This document shows positions 19,400 through 27,959 of a DNA stretch of 64,000 nucleotides, in pieces (positions within the stretch are counted from its first letter, which is position 1; each line of letters begins with the position of its first letter). Origin of the DNA: Candidatus Desulfovibrio intestinavium (GTDB lineage Bacteria; Desulfobacterota; Desulfovibrionia; Desulfovibrionales; Desulfovibrionaceae); assembly GCA_019118345.1 (NCBI GenBank), contig DWZD01000011.1, positions 36,815 through 100,814 on the forward strand. Direction: 5' to 3'. The notes below the pieces were generated by a model. That model was not told the origin of the DNA. It worked only from the letters and a program-made list of their open reading frames with translations, and did not search any database. The position numbers were made by a program, and so were the translations under genes.

Positions 19400-20235
19400 G
19401 ATGGTGCGCGCTCCAGGGCCTCGCCCGCTTCAAGGCTGTGCAAAAGCGAGAGGCCTTCTTCATCCAGCGTCTGCCGGGCCTGGGCGCGAAGCAAAAGTTC
19501 ACGGGCCTGAGCCGGGCGTCCGGCATCCAGCAGGTTCTCGGCGGCCAGCCGGAAAAGCCGGTGGGGCCGCTGCCCGTACAGGCTCTGCAGCAGGGCAGGG
19601 TAGAGATCGGCAAAGGTGCGGCGGGCGAGGTCGTCTTCCACGGCCAGCCAGCGGGCCAGGTGGCGATTGTTGCCCTGACCGCCGAGATAGCGCGTCAGCA
19701 GGAACAGCCCGTGCCGCAGCACATAGAGGATGCGCTGCAGCTCGCGCGCGGAACTTTCGTTGGTTTGCAGGGACAGTTCCGACAGGGGATCGTACAGATC
19801 GCCCGTCACTGCCGGGGTACGCGCCAGCTGGGCCAGTCGGTTGGAATAATGCTGCCGCTGAAAGGCGTCCTCCCGCAGCTTGGCGCACTCGTGGAAGGCA
19901 TAGCCGATGCACCAGTCCAGCAGGGCTTCCACCGGCGACTGCACGGTCAGGCCGCTGGGGGAGGCGCTGCCCGCATACTGCCAGAGCAGGATGGCGTCCT
20001 CGGGCGGATTGTCCGTGGTCTGGCGGAAAAGATGGTGCGCCGTGTCCTTGAGCCGCCAGAAGACCCCCTTGCGGTTGGCCTCGCCCAGCAGATCGCGCAG
20101 GGCCGCATAGGACACCAGACCATCCCGGGTGAACAGACGGTGCTGCTGCTCCACGCCGTGGTAGACCATGCAATAATCCCGGACAAGATCCCGGACAAAG
20201 TAGGCCTTGCGGGCCAGCAGCCAGCGTTCGCTCAC
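19396..20235 (-). CDS. Conserved protein of unknown function, coupled to rlpA
   Basis: A 279-residue protein I do not recognise. It has no signal peptide or membrane segment and looks largely alpha-helical, with a Leu/Arg/Gln-rich C-terminal half (ARELLLRAQARQTLDEEG) that could form a TPR-like solenoid. It is the middle gene of a tightly overlapping set: its ATG overlaps the small upstream gene by 4 bp, and its stop overlaps rlpA by 4 bp. The context suggests a cytoplasmic partner in the same process as RlpA (envelope or division), but this is inference. Confidence 0.7.
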   Translation of the reverse strand: MSERWLLARKAYFVRDLVRDYCMVYHGVEQQHRLFTRDGLVSYAALRDLLGEANRKGVFWRLKDTAHHLFRQTTDNPPEDAILLWQYAGSASPSGLTVQSPVEALLDWCIGYAFHECAKLREDAFQRQHYSNRLAQLARTPAVTGDLYDPLSELSLQTNESSARELQRILYVLRHGLFLLTRYLGGQGNNRHLARWLAVEDDLARRTFADLYPALLQSLYGQRPHRLFRLAAENLLDAGRPAQARELLLRAQARQTLDEEGLSLLHSLEAGEALERAPS

Positions 20236-20501
20236 TGCCCCTCCTCTTGCAGGAGCGCCTGCGCCACCCGAATGTCGTAGAGGCGCAGGGGATCGGCGTC
20301 GGGGTTGCGTTCCTCGCGGTAGAGGCGGGCCGCGCTTTCCAGCACGGCATAGGGAACCCAGCCGTGGCGCTCCCAGGCTTCGGGCAGATCCTGCCGCCAG
20401 AGGCGAAAGGCCACGCCGCCGTCGGCCTCGCGGCGCACATAGACGCGAACGCCGGGATTGCCGGCCTGCGGGTGATAATAAAGGCCCAGTGCATCCTTCA
20501 T
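20232..20501 (-). CDS. Small protein of unknown function, first gene of the rlpA operon
   Basis: An 89-residue protein with no recognised domain. It is mixed alpha/beta in character, starts MKDALGLYYHPQAG, and contains DLPEAWERHGWVPYAVLESA. It has no signal peptide. AGGA lies nine bases before the ATG, and the stop overlaps the next start by 4 bp, which supports real translation. It shares a 412-bp divergent intergenic region with dsrA. Confidence 0.65.
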   Translation of the reverse strand: MKDALGLYYHPQAGNPGVRVYVRREADGGVAFRLWRQDLPEAWERHGWVPYAVLESAARLYREERNPDADPLRLYDIRVAQALLQEEGQ

Positions 20502-20648
20502 GATCTGATTCCTGCCAGTTGAAGCCGTGTCATGGCGCGGGGCTTGCCCCCTGCGTCACAATCTTATAGCCCCAAAGGGGGAACCTTGCCAAGTGCGGCC
20601 TGCGGGAAGGCCGGAAAATTGTGAAAAAAAGTCGTCCGGCCGTGGTGG

Positions 20649-20677
20649 TTGTGTTCCTCGAAAAAATGCGTTATGGA
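20649..20677 (+). promoter_or_regulatory. Candidate vegetative promoter for dsrABD
   Basis: TTGTGT, 17 nt, TATGGA. The spacing is ideal and the hexamers are moderate. It would give a leader of about 230 nt that includes the hairpin at 20812-20836. Only a pattern match. Confidence 0.3.
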
Positions 20678-20811
20678 ATACGGAGAAAGAGTTGCCCCGA
20701 ATGCCGGTACGCTCCGGCATCCCCTTCTTTCCGGCACTGGCCGTGGGGCGGGAGGCGGTCGATGCTTCCTGCGGGCGATTCCGGCGTGAAAAAAATGGCA
20801 ACCGGAGTTCC

Positions 20812-20836
20812 CGGCGGAAAACCGCCGCCATTTTTT
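20812..20836 (+). terminator. Terminator-like hairpin inside the dsrA leader (possible attenuator)
   Basis: CGGCGG, loop AAAA, CCGCCG, then CCA and six T residues, 78 bp before the dsrA start. No plus-strand gene lies immediately upstream that would need a terminator, since the neighbour is divergent. Confidence 0.5.
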
Positions 20837-20913
20837 CGGAGCGCGCGCTCCGTACACGCAGAAGGCACATCACGCAACGCCGTGATACACAAAAACCACG
20901 TGGAGGTATGGCA

Positions 20914-22227
20914 ATGGCGAAACATGCAACCCCCCTGTTGGACCAGCTGGAAAGCGGCCCCTGGCCGAGCTTCGTGTCCGACATCAAACAGGAAGCGGCC
21001 AATCGCGCCGCCAATCCGAAGGGCCTCGACTATCAGATCCCGGTCGATTGCCCCGAAGATCTGCTCGGCGTGCTCGAACTTTCCTATGAGGAAAAGGAAA
21101 CCCACTGGAAGCACGGCGGCATCGTGGGCGTGTTCGGTTACGGTGGCGGCGTCATCGGCCGTTACTGCGACCAGCCCGAAAAGTTCCCCGGCGTGGCCCA
21201 CTTCCACACCGTGCGCGTGGCCCAGCCCGCCGCCAAGTACTATCACAGCAAATTCCTGCGCGACCTGTGCGACATCTGGGATCTGCGCGGTTCCGGCCTG
21301 ACCAACATGCACGGTTCCACCGGCGACATCGTGCTGCTCGGCACCCAGACCCCGCAGCTGGAAGAAATCTTCCACGACCTGACCCACAAGATGAACGTGG
21401 ACCTCGGCGGTTCCGGCTCCAACCTGCGTACCCCCGAAGCCTGCCTCGGCCAGTCCCGCTGCGAATACGCCTGCTACAACACGCAGGACATGTGCTACCA
21501 GCTCACCATGGACTATCAGGACGAACTGCACCGTCCGGCCTTCCCCTACAAGTTCAAGTTCAAATTTGACGGCTGCCCCAACGGCTGCGTCTGCGCCATG
21601 GCCCGTTCCGACTTCGCCGTGGTGGGCACCTGGAAGGACGACATCAAGATCGATCAGGATGCCGTGAAGGCCTATGTGGGCGGCGAATTCAAGCCCAATG
21701 CCGGCGCGCACTCCGGTCGCGACTGGGGCAAGTTCGACATCCAGAAGGAAGTCGTCGATCTCTGCCCGTCCAAATGCATGAGCTGGGACGGCTCCAAGCT
21801 GTCCATCAAGACCGCCGACTGCGTGCGCTGCATGCACTGCATCAACACCATGCCCCGCGCCCTGCACATCGGCGACGAACGCGGCGCCAGCATCCTCGTC
21901 GGCGCCAAGGCCCCGGTGGTGGACGGCGCCCAGATGGGTTCGCTGCTCGTGCCCTTCATCTCCTGTGAAGCCCCGTACGATGACGTCAAGGAAGTCATCG
22001 AAAAAATCTGGGATTGGTGGATGGAAGAAGGCAAGAACCGCGAACGCGTGGGCGAAACCATGAAGCGCCTGTCCTTCCAGAAGTTGCTGGAAGTGACCGA
22101 CACCGAAGCCGCCGCCTATCACGTCAAGGAACCCCGCTCCAATCCGTACATCTTCTTCAAGGAAGAAGAAGTGCCCGGTGGCTGGGATCGCGACCTTGCT
22201 GCCTACCGCAGCCGTCATCAACGCTAG
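20914..22227 (+). CDS. dsrA: Dissimilatory sulfite reductase alpha subunit DsrA
   Basis: A 437-residue subunit of the siroheme enzyme that reduces sulfite in sulfate respiration, with sulfide released through DsrC trisulfide. The cluster/siroheme cysteines are C177, C183, C221 and C225 (CLGQSRC; CPNGC). An inserted ferredoxin domain follows, with C284 and C288 (CPSKC) and CVRCMHC near residues 303-309. Of two ATGs six bases apart, the second (20914) is seven bases from GGAGG and gives the N-terminus MAKHATP; the first is only one base away. First gene of dsrABD; dsrB follows by 18 bp. Confidence 0.99.
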   Translation: MAKHATPLLDQLESGPWPSFVSDIKQEAANRAANPKGLDYQIPVDCPEDLLGVLELSYEEKETHWKHGGIVGVFGYGGGVIGRYCDQPEKFPGVAHFHTVRVAQPAAKYYHSKFLRDLCDIWDLRGSGLTNMHGSTGDIVLLGTQTPQLEEIFHDLTHKMNVDLGGSGSNLRTPEACLGQSRCEYACYNTQDMCYQLTMDYQDELHRPAFPYKFKFKFDGCPNGCVCAMARSDFAVVGTWKDDIKIDQDAVKAYVGGEFKPNAGAHSGRDWGKFDIQKEVVDLCPSKCMSWDGSKLSIKTADCVRCMHCINTMPRALHIGDERGASILVGAKAPVVDGAQMGSLLVPFISCEAPYDDVKEVIEKIWDWWMEEGKNRERVGETMKRLSFQKLLEVTDTEAAAYHVKEPRSNPYIFFKEEEVPGGWDRDLAAYRSRHQR

Positions 22228-22245
22228 TTTAAGGGGGAGAAGAAC

Positions 22246-23391
22246 ATGGCTTTTATTTCTTCCGGGTACAATCCCGAAAAACCGATGGAAGGCCGCATCA
22301 CCGACATCGGCCCCCACAAGTATGACGAATACTTCCCGCCGGTCATCAAAAAGAACTTCGGCAAATGGCTCTATCACGAGATCCTCGAGCCGGGCGTTCT
22401 GATGCATGTGGCCGAAAGCGGCGACAAGGTGTACACCGTCCGCGTGGGCGGCACCCGCACCATGTCCATCACCAACATCCGCGAAATCTGCGACATCGCC
22501 GACAAATACTGCGGCGGCTATGTGCGCTGGACCACGCGCAACAACATCGAATTCATGGTGGAAGATGAAGCTACCATGAAAGCCCTGCGCGACGACCTGA
22601 ACTCCCGCAAGTTCGACGGCGGCTCCTACAAGTTCCCCGTGGGCGGCACCGGCGCCGGCGTGAGCAACATGGTTCACACCCAGGGCTGGGTGCACTGCCA
22701 CACCCCCGCCACCGACGCCTCCGGCCCGGTGAAATGCGTGATGGACACCGTGTTCGAAGAGTTCAAGAACATGCGTCTGCCCGCCCCGGTGCGCATCGCC
22801 CTGGCCTGCTGCATCAACATGTGCGGCGCCGTGCACTGCTCCGACATCGGCCTTGTGGGCATCCACCGCAAGCCCCCGATGATCGACCACCAGTGGGCCG
22901 ACAAACTCTGCGAAATCCCGCTGGCCGTGGCCGCCTGCCCCACCGCCGCCGTGCGTCCCACCAAGGTGGACTACAACGGTGAAAAGGTGAACTCCGTGGC
23001 CATCAAGCAGGATCGCTGCATGTACTGCGGCAACTGCTACACCATGTGCCCGGCCCTGCCCATCTCCGACGGCGAAGGCGACGGCATTGCCATCATGGTC
23101 GGCGGCAAGGTGTCCAACCGCATCACCATGCCCAAATTCTCCAAGGTGGTCGTGGGCTACATCCCCAACGAACCGCCGCGCTGGCCTACCCTCACCAAGA
23201 CCGTCAAGCACATCCTTGACGTGTACGCGGCCAACGCCAACAAGTACGAGCGTCTGGGCGACTGGGCCAACCGCATCGGTTGGGAATCCTTCTTCAAGCT
23301 GACCGGCCTGAAGTTCACCCACCACCTGATCGACGACTTCCGCGATCCTGCCTACTACACCTGGCGTCAGAGCACCCAGTTCAAGTTCTAG
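22246..23391 (+). CDS. dsrB: Dissimilatory sulfite reductase beta subunit DsrB
   Basis: A 381-residue partner of DsrA in the alpha2beta2 enzyme; in characterised homologues the beta subunit carries the catalytic siroheme. Cysteines for the coupled 4Fe-4S/siroheme are in [11 protein letters not shown], and a ferredoxin-type second cluster lies in [13 protein letters not shown] glycine-rich loop ([12 protein letters not shown]) follows the substrate-side arginines. The start has GGGGGAG upstream. Located between dsrA and dsrD in the standard order. Confidence 0.99.
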   Translation: MAFISSGYNPEKPMEGRITDIGPHKYDEYFPPVIKKNFGKWLYHEILEPGVLMHVAESGDKVYTVRVGGTRTMSITNIREICDIADKYCGGYVRWTTRNNIEFMVEDEATMKALRDDLNSRKFDGGSYKFPVGGTGAGVSNMVHTQGWVHCHTPATDASGPVKCVMDTVFEEFKNMRLPAPVRIALACCINMCGAVHCSDIGLVGIHRKPPMIDHQWADKLCEIPLAVAACPTAAVRPTKVDYNGEKVNSVAIKQDRCMYCGNCYTMCPALPISDGEGDGIAIMVGGKVSNRITMPKFSKVVVGYIPNEPPRWPTLTKTVKHILDVYAANANKYERLGDWANRIGWESFFKLTGLKFTHHLIDDFRDPAYYTWRQSTQFKF

Positions 23392-23448
23392 TCCAGGTTT
23401 GACTTAACCCCGGCGGCGCATAACGCGCCGCCGGGACAGGAGACAGAA

Positions 23449-23682
23449 ATGGCTGATAAAGACGTGATCATCGACTTCCTCAAGGGCAAGTCCGCCGCCA
23501 AGTCCAAGTTCTATTTCAAGGACTTCACGGATCTCTTTCCCGACAAGGGGCCCCGCGAAGTGAAAAAGCTGCTCACCCAGCTGGTGAACGAAGAAGTGCT
23601 GGAATTCTGGTCTTCCGGTTCCACCACCATGTACGGTCTCAAGGGCGCGGGCAAGCAGTCTCACGCCGAAGGCGAAGACTAG
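23449..23682 (+). CDS. dsrD: DsrD, small winged-helix activator of sulfite reductase
   Basis: A 77-residue basic protein with the DsrD winged-helix fold (VIIDFLKGKSAAKSKFYFKD, then VKKLLTQLVNEEVLEFWSSG). Published work describes DsrD as an allosteric activator of DsrAB rather than a DNA-binding regulator. AGGAGAC precedes the ATG. It is the last gene of the operon and is followed by a terminator hairpin; the dsrN found next to dsrD in some sulfate reducers is not here. Confidence 0.98.
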   Translation: MADKDVIIDFLKGKSAAKSKFYFKDFTDLFPDKGPREVKKLLTQLVNEEVLEFWSSGSTTMYGLKGAGKQSHAEGED

Positions 23683-23742
23683 TTGCCCCTGCCTGCGCGC
23701 ATTGTCCGCAGTGCCGCGGGACTATCGGCCTTTTACAAGATT

Positions 23743-23776
23743 TGCCGCAACGAAAGTTGTGGCATTTCTTCTTTTG
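23743..23776 (+). terminator. Terminator of the dsrABD operon
   Basis: A 9-bp stem with one G-T pair (TGCCGCAAC with GTTGTGGCA), loop GAAA, then TTTCTTCTTTT, 60 bp after dsrD. Confidence 0.85.
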
Positions 23777-23823
23777 TACGCGGTTTTTTGAGCACTTCCG
23801 GCTACAGGCGGGATGAAAGCCAC

Positions 23824-24966
23824 ATGGACACGCGGTCACGAACCCTCGGTAGCGGAAGCGCCGCCCGCTGCATCTGGCGCGCCACGCGCGCGGTACGAAA
23901 CCTCCTCCTGTTTGCCGTGCTGGTCATGCTCACGGCATGCGGAGGGTGGCGACCCAACGCCTCGACTTTCGGCGGCGGCTCGGGCACCAAAGACGATCCC
24001 TATCTGATCGCCACGGAAACGCATCTGCGCAACGTCGGCATCAACTCCCTGTATTTTGACGGGAAATATCTTCTGCTGACTGCGGATATCGCGCTCAGCG
24101 GCCCGTTGTGCCCCATAGGCGCGGATCTCCACGGCTTTGGCGGCATCTTTGATGGCGGCGGGCATACGATCTCGGAGCTGAGGATGACGACCAAGTGTCC
24201 CGAATACGGCGGCCTGTTCGGAGTTGTCAACAAAAACGGACAGATACGAAATCTCACTGTGGAAACGTCAATGGAAGAGATCGCCGGCCCGCACCAATGG
24301 GCCGCCAGAACCGGGGCAATTGCCAGCTTCAACATGGGGCGGATAGAAAACTGCACTTCACGCGGCCTTTTGAAGAACGGGGAGATTATTGGCGGTATCG
24401 TGGGGGTCAACAAGGGGATCGTAAGAAACTGCACCAATGACGCGACCATTGAAGTGAAAAAGCCGGATGGGGAAGGCGGCTTCGCCAGCGGCGGCGGCAT
24501 AGCAGGCGCAAGCATGACGGAGGGCGCGCTTCTTGATGAGGTCGTGGTGTCCGGTTCGCTGAATAATGGGCGGGTGACCGTGGAAGGAAACCATACCGCA
24601 ATGGCCGGCGGCATCGTCGCATCCTGCTCAGGCTCATCGCGCATTGAGGACTGCGTCAACGAGGGTACCGTTTCAGCCCGGGCGAGAAAAAGTGCCTACG
24701 GAGAAAGTGATGTGTACGTCGGCGGCGTGGTTGGATTGATCGCGGGGGCCACCGCCGAACGCTGCGTCAATCGAGGCAAGGTCAGGGCGACGGGCCATGA
24801 AAATGTCTACGTGAGCGGAATCGCGGGCAAAATTAGGGGGGCCAGGCTCATCGAATGTCGCAGTGAGGACGCTGTGCGGGCAAAGGGGAATCCCGGCAGG
24901 CAAGGCGCCGTCGTGGGCGGCAAAGGGGTGGAAAATACGATCTCCAACAGCGGCAAACGGCGCTGA
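23824..24966 (+). CDS. GLUG-repeat surface lipoprotein
   Basis: A 380-residue predicted lipoprotein: a basic N-terminus, then a hydrophobic core ending LTAC-G (lipobox). The mature part carries at least six imperfect repeats of the GLUG type (GGLFGVVNKNGQIRNLTVE, GGIVGVNKGIVRNCTN, GGVVGLIAGATAERCVN), which fold as a right-handed beta-helix in adhesins. I infer a cell-surface role in binding. Base composition and codon choice (AGA, ATA and AAA codons, lower GC) differ from the dsr genes next door, suggesting acquisition by transfer. The start has no good ribosome site, so the exact N-terminus is uncertain. It lies beyond the dsr terminator, so it is a separate unit. Confidence 0.75.
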   Translation: MDTRSRTLGSGSAARCIWRATRAVRNLLLFAVLVMLTACGGWRPNASTFGGGSGTKDDPYLIATETHLRNVGINSLYFDGKYLLLTADIALSGPLCPIGADLHGFGGIFDGGGHTISELRMTTKCPEYGGLFGVVNKNGQIRNLTVETSMEEIAGPHQWAARTGAIASFNMGRIENCTSRGLLKNGEIIGGIVGVNKGIVRNCTNDATIEVKKPDGEGGFASGGGIAGASMTEGALLDEVVVSGSLNNGRVTVEGNHTAMAGGIVASCSGSSRIEDCVNEGTVSARARKSAYGESDVYVGGVVGLIAGATAERCVNRGKVRATGHENVYVSGIAGKIRGARLIECRSEDAVRAKGNPGRQGAVVGGKGVENTISNSGKRR

Positions 24967-25224
24967 CGCATCCTGTGGTCTGAGCGGCGCAACGCCTGCC
25001 CTGCCTGCTTGCGCAGGAACGAAAAAGGCCCCCCGGCTTTCGCTTGACGTGAAGCCGATTGCCCTGTTTTACTCTCATGGAGGCGGACAGTCAGCGTGTC
25101 CGCAAAGCTCAGGCGGGCGGCCTGCGGGCCGTACAACAGACCCGAAAACTGCCCTTCCGGCAAGGGCTTCGCTGCCGCGCCGGAAGAGCCGCCATACCCC
25201 GTTTTGTGCGGCAAGGAGACGGAT

Positions 25225-25815
25225 ATGCTGACGGAAGTGGAACAGAAACTGCTCGGCATGTGTGCGCAGCTCGCCATCAAAACCCAGCTTGTGGGCGACA
25301 TGGCCCATCAGCCGCCGCCACTGCCGCCGCAAATGGCCCGATCCGTCCTTGCCAAGTCGCTCGGCTCCTTTGTGACCCTCAAAATCGAGGGCCGGTTACG
25401 CGGCTGCATTGGCACCATGATCGGGCACGAGCCGCTGCTGCGCAATGTCTGGCGCATGGCGCGGGCGGCGGCCTTCGAGGATCTGCGCTTCCCGCCCCTC
25501 TCGGAAGGGGAATTTCCCCGGCTGGACATCCATATTTCCGTGCTGGGGCCACTCTCGCCCTGTCCGGCCATCGAACAGATCGAAATCGGCCGCCACGGCC
25601 TGCTGTTGGAACTCGACGGCAGCAGCGGCGTCTTTTTGCCGGAAGTGCCGGTGGAACAGGGCTGGAATACGCGGGCCTATCTGGAAAATCTCTGCCGCAA
25701 GGCGGGCCTGCCCCCCAAAAGCTGGCAGCATGAGCGCGCGCACCTCTACTGGTATGAGACCTTCGGCTTTGACGTGCCGACGGAAAACGCCACGGCCGAA
25801 ACCCCTTCCGACTGA
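25225..25815 (+). CDS. AMMECR1-domain protein (AmmeMemoRadiSam system protein A)
   Basis: A 196-residue soluble protein of the AMMECR1 family. Characteristic segments are LGSFVTLKIEGRLRGCIGTM, LPEVPVEQGW and the C-terminal HLYWYETFGF; the RGCIG loop with its conserved Cys is the family signature. Members often occur with a Memo-like protein and a radical SAM enzyme, but neither partner is visible here and the reaction is unknown. The ATG has AAGGAG seven bases upstream. It stands alone between the GLUG lipoprotein and a repeat cluster. Confidence 0.88.
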   Translation: MLTEVEQKLLGMCAQLAIKTQLVGDMAHQPPPLPPQMARSVLAKSLGSFVTLKIEGRLRGCIGTMIGHEPLLRNVWRMARAAAFEDLRFPPLSEGEFPRLDIHISVLGPLSPCPAIEQIEIGRHGLLLELDGSSGVFLPEVPVEQGWNTRAYLENLCRKAGLPPKSWQHERAHLYWYETFGFDVPTENATAETPSD

Positions 25816-25892
25816 AACGCGGGCAACGCAACGGGCGTGCATGTTGTTGTGAGGGGAAGGGGAACCCCGCTCCTCGCGCGAGCGGGGTAGCG

Positions 25893-26046
25893 CTGCTGTC
25901 GATGCCCGTAGCTTCCTGCGTCGCAACGGGCACGGCCCTGCGGCCGCCCGTTGGGTCGCGCTCTGCTGTCGATGCCCGTAGCTTCCTGCGTCGCAACGGG
26001 CACGGCCCTGCGGGCCGCCCGTTGGGTCGCGCTCTGCTGTCGATGC
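25893..26046 (+). repeat. Structured repeat, two tandem units (70 and 71 bp) plus a partial third
   Basis: The units begin CTGCTGTCGATGCC and differ by one inserted G. Each can fold as a stem (GCCCGTAGC with GCAACGGGC, one A-A mismatch) closing the loop TTCCTGCGTC, followed by a second small stem (GGCC/GGCC type). Arms are at 25904-25912/25923-25931 and 25974-25982/25993-26001. Related copies are at 54752-54812 and, on the other strand, 63221-63366. Confidence 0.85.
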
Positions 26047-26103
26047 GCCGGGCGGCTGGCAGGCACGTTGCAGCGAGGGAGGGAAAATTTTGCCGCCGGC
26101 AGC

Positions 26104-26141
26104 AAAAAAAAAGCGCCGCCCGCCCACAAGGGCGGCGGCGC
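26104..26141 (-). terminator. Terminator of tyrS
   Basis: Reading the minus strand, a long GC stem (GCGCCGCCGCCC paired with GGGCGGGCGGCGC) is followed by nine T residues, about 25 bp after the tyrS stop. Confidence 0.92.
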
Positions 26142-26166
26142 ATCATGGGGTTGAAGGGCATTCCGG

Positions 26167-27366
26167 CTAGGCCGTCACGGTCAGACGCAAAAAGCGCTTC
26201 TTGCCGAGCTTGATGACATACTCGCCGGGAGCAAGAGGAGTCAGGGCGTCGTCGCAACGCTCGCCGTCCACGGAAAGCGCACCCTCCTTGATCAGGCGCT
26301 TGGCTTCGCCACGGCTCTTGACCAGACCGGCCGCCTCCAGAAAAGCCGGGGGCGTGCTGTCGTCGCCCTGAGCGCAACGGTGGCTCGGCGCATCATCCGG
26401 CACGCCGCCGCCGGCAAAGACGGCATTGAAGGCCATGCGCGCCTCTTCGGCGGCATCCGGGCTGTGGTAACGGCTGACCATTTCGGCGGCAAGCTGTTCC
26501 TTGGCCGCCTTGGGATGCACGCGCCCCTCGGCCACATCGGCCTTGAGCGCGGCGATTTCCTCCAGCGAAAGGGAGGAAAGCAGCTCGTAGTAGCGCCACA
26601 TGAGATCATCGGAGACCGCCATGACCTTGCCGAACATTTCCGACGGCGCTTCGTCAATGCCGATATAATTGCCGTAGCTCTTGGACATCTTGCGCACGCC
26701 GTCCAGGCCCTCCAGCAGGGGCATGGTCAGGATGCACTGGCTTTCCATGCCGTACTGCGCCTGCAGGGTGCGGCCCACCAGCAGATTGAACTTCTGATCC
26801 GTACCGCCCATTTCCACGTCGGCCTTGAGAGCCACGGAATCATAGCCCTGACAAAGGGGATAGAGAAATTCGTGAATGGAAATGGGGCGCTGCTCGCGGT
26901 AGCGCTTTTCAAAATCGTCGCGTTCCATCATGCGGGCCACGGTATAGCGCGAGCAGAGGCGGATGAAATCGGCGGCATCCATCTTGCCCAGCCAGCGGGA
27001 ATTGAATTCCACCAGCGTCTTTTCCGGGTCAAGAATCTTGAAGAGCTGCTTCTTGTAGGTTTCGGCGTTGGAAACGACCTGTTCCTCCGTGAGCGGCGGC
27101 CGGGTTTCCGAGCGACCGGAGGGATCGCCAATGCGGCCCGTAAAGTCGCCGATCAGGAAAATGACGGTATGACCCAGCTCCTGAAAATGGCGCATCTTGT
27201 GCATGACCACCGTATGGCCGAAGTGCAGATCCGGAGCCGTGGGGTCAAAGCCGACCTTCACCCGCAGCGGAGTTCCGCGCTGCAATTTCTTGCGCAGTTC
27301 GTTTTCGTCAATGAGTTCAGCCACACCGCGTTTGATGACAGCCAATTGCCGATCGACATCCTGCAT
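26167..27366 (-). CDS. tyrS: Tyrosyl-tRNA synthetase
   Basis: A 399-residue class I synthetase that charges tRNA-Tyr. The HIGH motif is HFGH at residues 48-51, KMSKS is at 226-230, and a C-terminal S4 RNA-binding domain follows ([20 protein letters not shown]). The tyrosine-binding region [13 protein letters not shown] is typical. GAGGAGA precedes the start. It is a single-gene unit flanked by two minus-strand terminators. No T-box leader was seen. Confidence 0.97.
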   Translation of the reverse strand: MQDVDRQLAVIKRGVAELIDENELRKKLQRGTPLRVKVGFDPTAPDLHFGHTVVMHKMRHFQELGHTVIFLIGDFTGRIGDPSGRSETRPPLTEEQVVSNAETYKKQLFKILDPEKTLVEFNSRWLGKMDAADFIRLCSRYTVARMMERDDFEKRYREQRPISIHEFLYPLCQGYDSVALKADVEMGGTDQKFNLLVGRTLQAQYGMESQCILTMPLLEGLDGVRKMSKSYGNYIGIDEAPSEMFGKVMAVSDDLMWRYYELLSSLSLEEIAALKADVAEGRVHPKAAKEQLAAEMVSRYHSPDAAEEARMAFNAVFAGGGVPDDAPSHRCAQGDDSTPPAFLEAAGLVKSRGEAKRLIKEGALSVDGERCDDALTPLAPGEYVIKLGKKRFLRLTVTA

Positions 27367-27387
27367 CGATTTCTCCTCTGAAGTTGT

Positions 27388-27414
27388 AAAAAACGCCCCA
27401 CCAGGGGTGGGGCG
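27388..27414 (-). terminator. Minus-strand terminator upstream of tyrS
   Basis: On the minus strand CGCCCCACC, loop CCT, GGTGGGGCG is followed by six T residues. It ends the small gene at 27516-27767 and insulates tyrS. Confidence 0.9.
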
Positions 27415-27515
27415 CTACGACCTTACGTCCTTGGGGCGGCCACTGTCAAACATCGATCGGCGCGGCAGGCGCGGCGAGGCAATTTTTCAGCAGCGCGCTG
27501 CCGGGCCAAAGATGC

Positions 27516-27767
27516 CTACATGAGGCCAAGCAGCTGATAGACGCGGCTTTCGGAAAGTCCGCCATGCAGGGAAAGGGCGGTGGCGCTGTCCGCGCCGATC
27601 ATGTTGATGGTGTCATCCAGCATCAGTTCGGCTTCTTCATCGGTAAATTCGCGGGGAGTGCTGAGGCTGACGGCATCGCGCAGGGCGGCGGGAGCGGAGC
27701 CTTCATCATCCATTTCGGGCAGACGGAAAATATAATTGGGGCTGACGGTGATACCGGAGACTTCCAT
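27516..27767 (-). CDS. Small acidic protein of unknown function
   Basis: An 83-residue acidic protein without signal peptide, starting MEVSGITVSPNYIF and ending ESRVYQLLGLM, with an acidic middle (TDEEAELMLDDT). I do not recognise it. The ATG at 27767 has AAAGGA eight bases upstream; another ATG three codons earlier overlaps that site. It is 192 bp after the YkgJ-family gene and has its own terminator, so it may be expressed alone or as the last gene of that cluster. Confidence 0.6.
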   Translation of the reverse strand: MEVSGITVSPNYIFRLPEMDDEGSAPAALRDAVSLSTPREFTDEEAELMLDDTINMIGADSATALSLHGGLSESRVYQLLGLM

Positions 27768-27959
27768 GACAGACATCCTTTTTTTATCGCCTGACGGCGG
27801 TTTTTTCCAGGTAAGACGGTTACCCGTTACCAAGCAAGAAGGATGCCAAAAGCTCGCCGCCCGCACGGCCCCGCCGCCTGCGGGCAAGGGCGACAGGTCA
27901 TGGCCCGGAAGGGGGCAATATTTTCCCGATCCCGGTCAAGCCTGAGCGCTGGCGCGGGT

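Larger units (their letters stand above)
20502..20913 (+). promoter_or_regulatory. Leader and promoter region of the dsrABD operon
   Basis: 412 bp without a supported gene. It holds a 7-bp inverted repeat (GGCCGGA near 20609, TCCGGCC near 20634) around an A-rich core, a weak promoter candidate at 20649-20677, and a terminator-like hairpin at 20812-20836 followed by a perfect GC palindrome at 20838-20853. The dsrA ribosome site GGAGG is at 20902-20906. A long structured leader before a highly expressed respiratory operon suggests post-initiation control. Confidence 0.5.
25816..26166. other. Intergenic region with tandem structured repeats and the tyrS terminator
   Basis: 351 bp between convergent genes. 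It holds a palindrome (CCCCGCTCC near 25865 with GAGCGGGG near 25880), two tandem units of the structured repeat (25893-26033) and the tyrS terminator. No credible reading frame. Confidence 0.8.

Noticed and set aside
25893..26046. Tandem repeats as a CRISPR array
   Set aside because: Units are directly adjacent with no variable spacers, and no cas genes are present.
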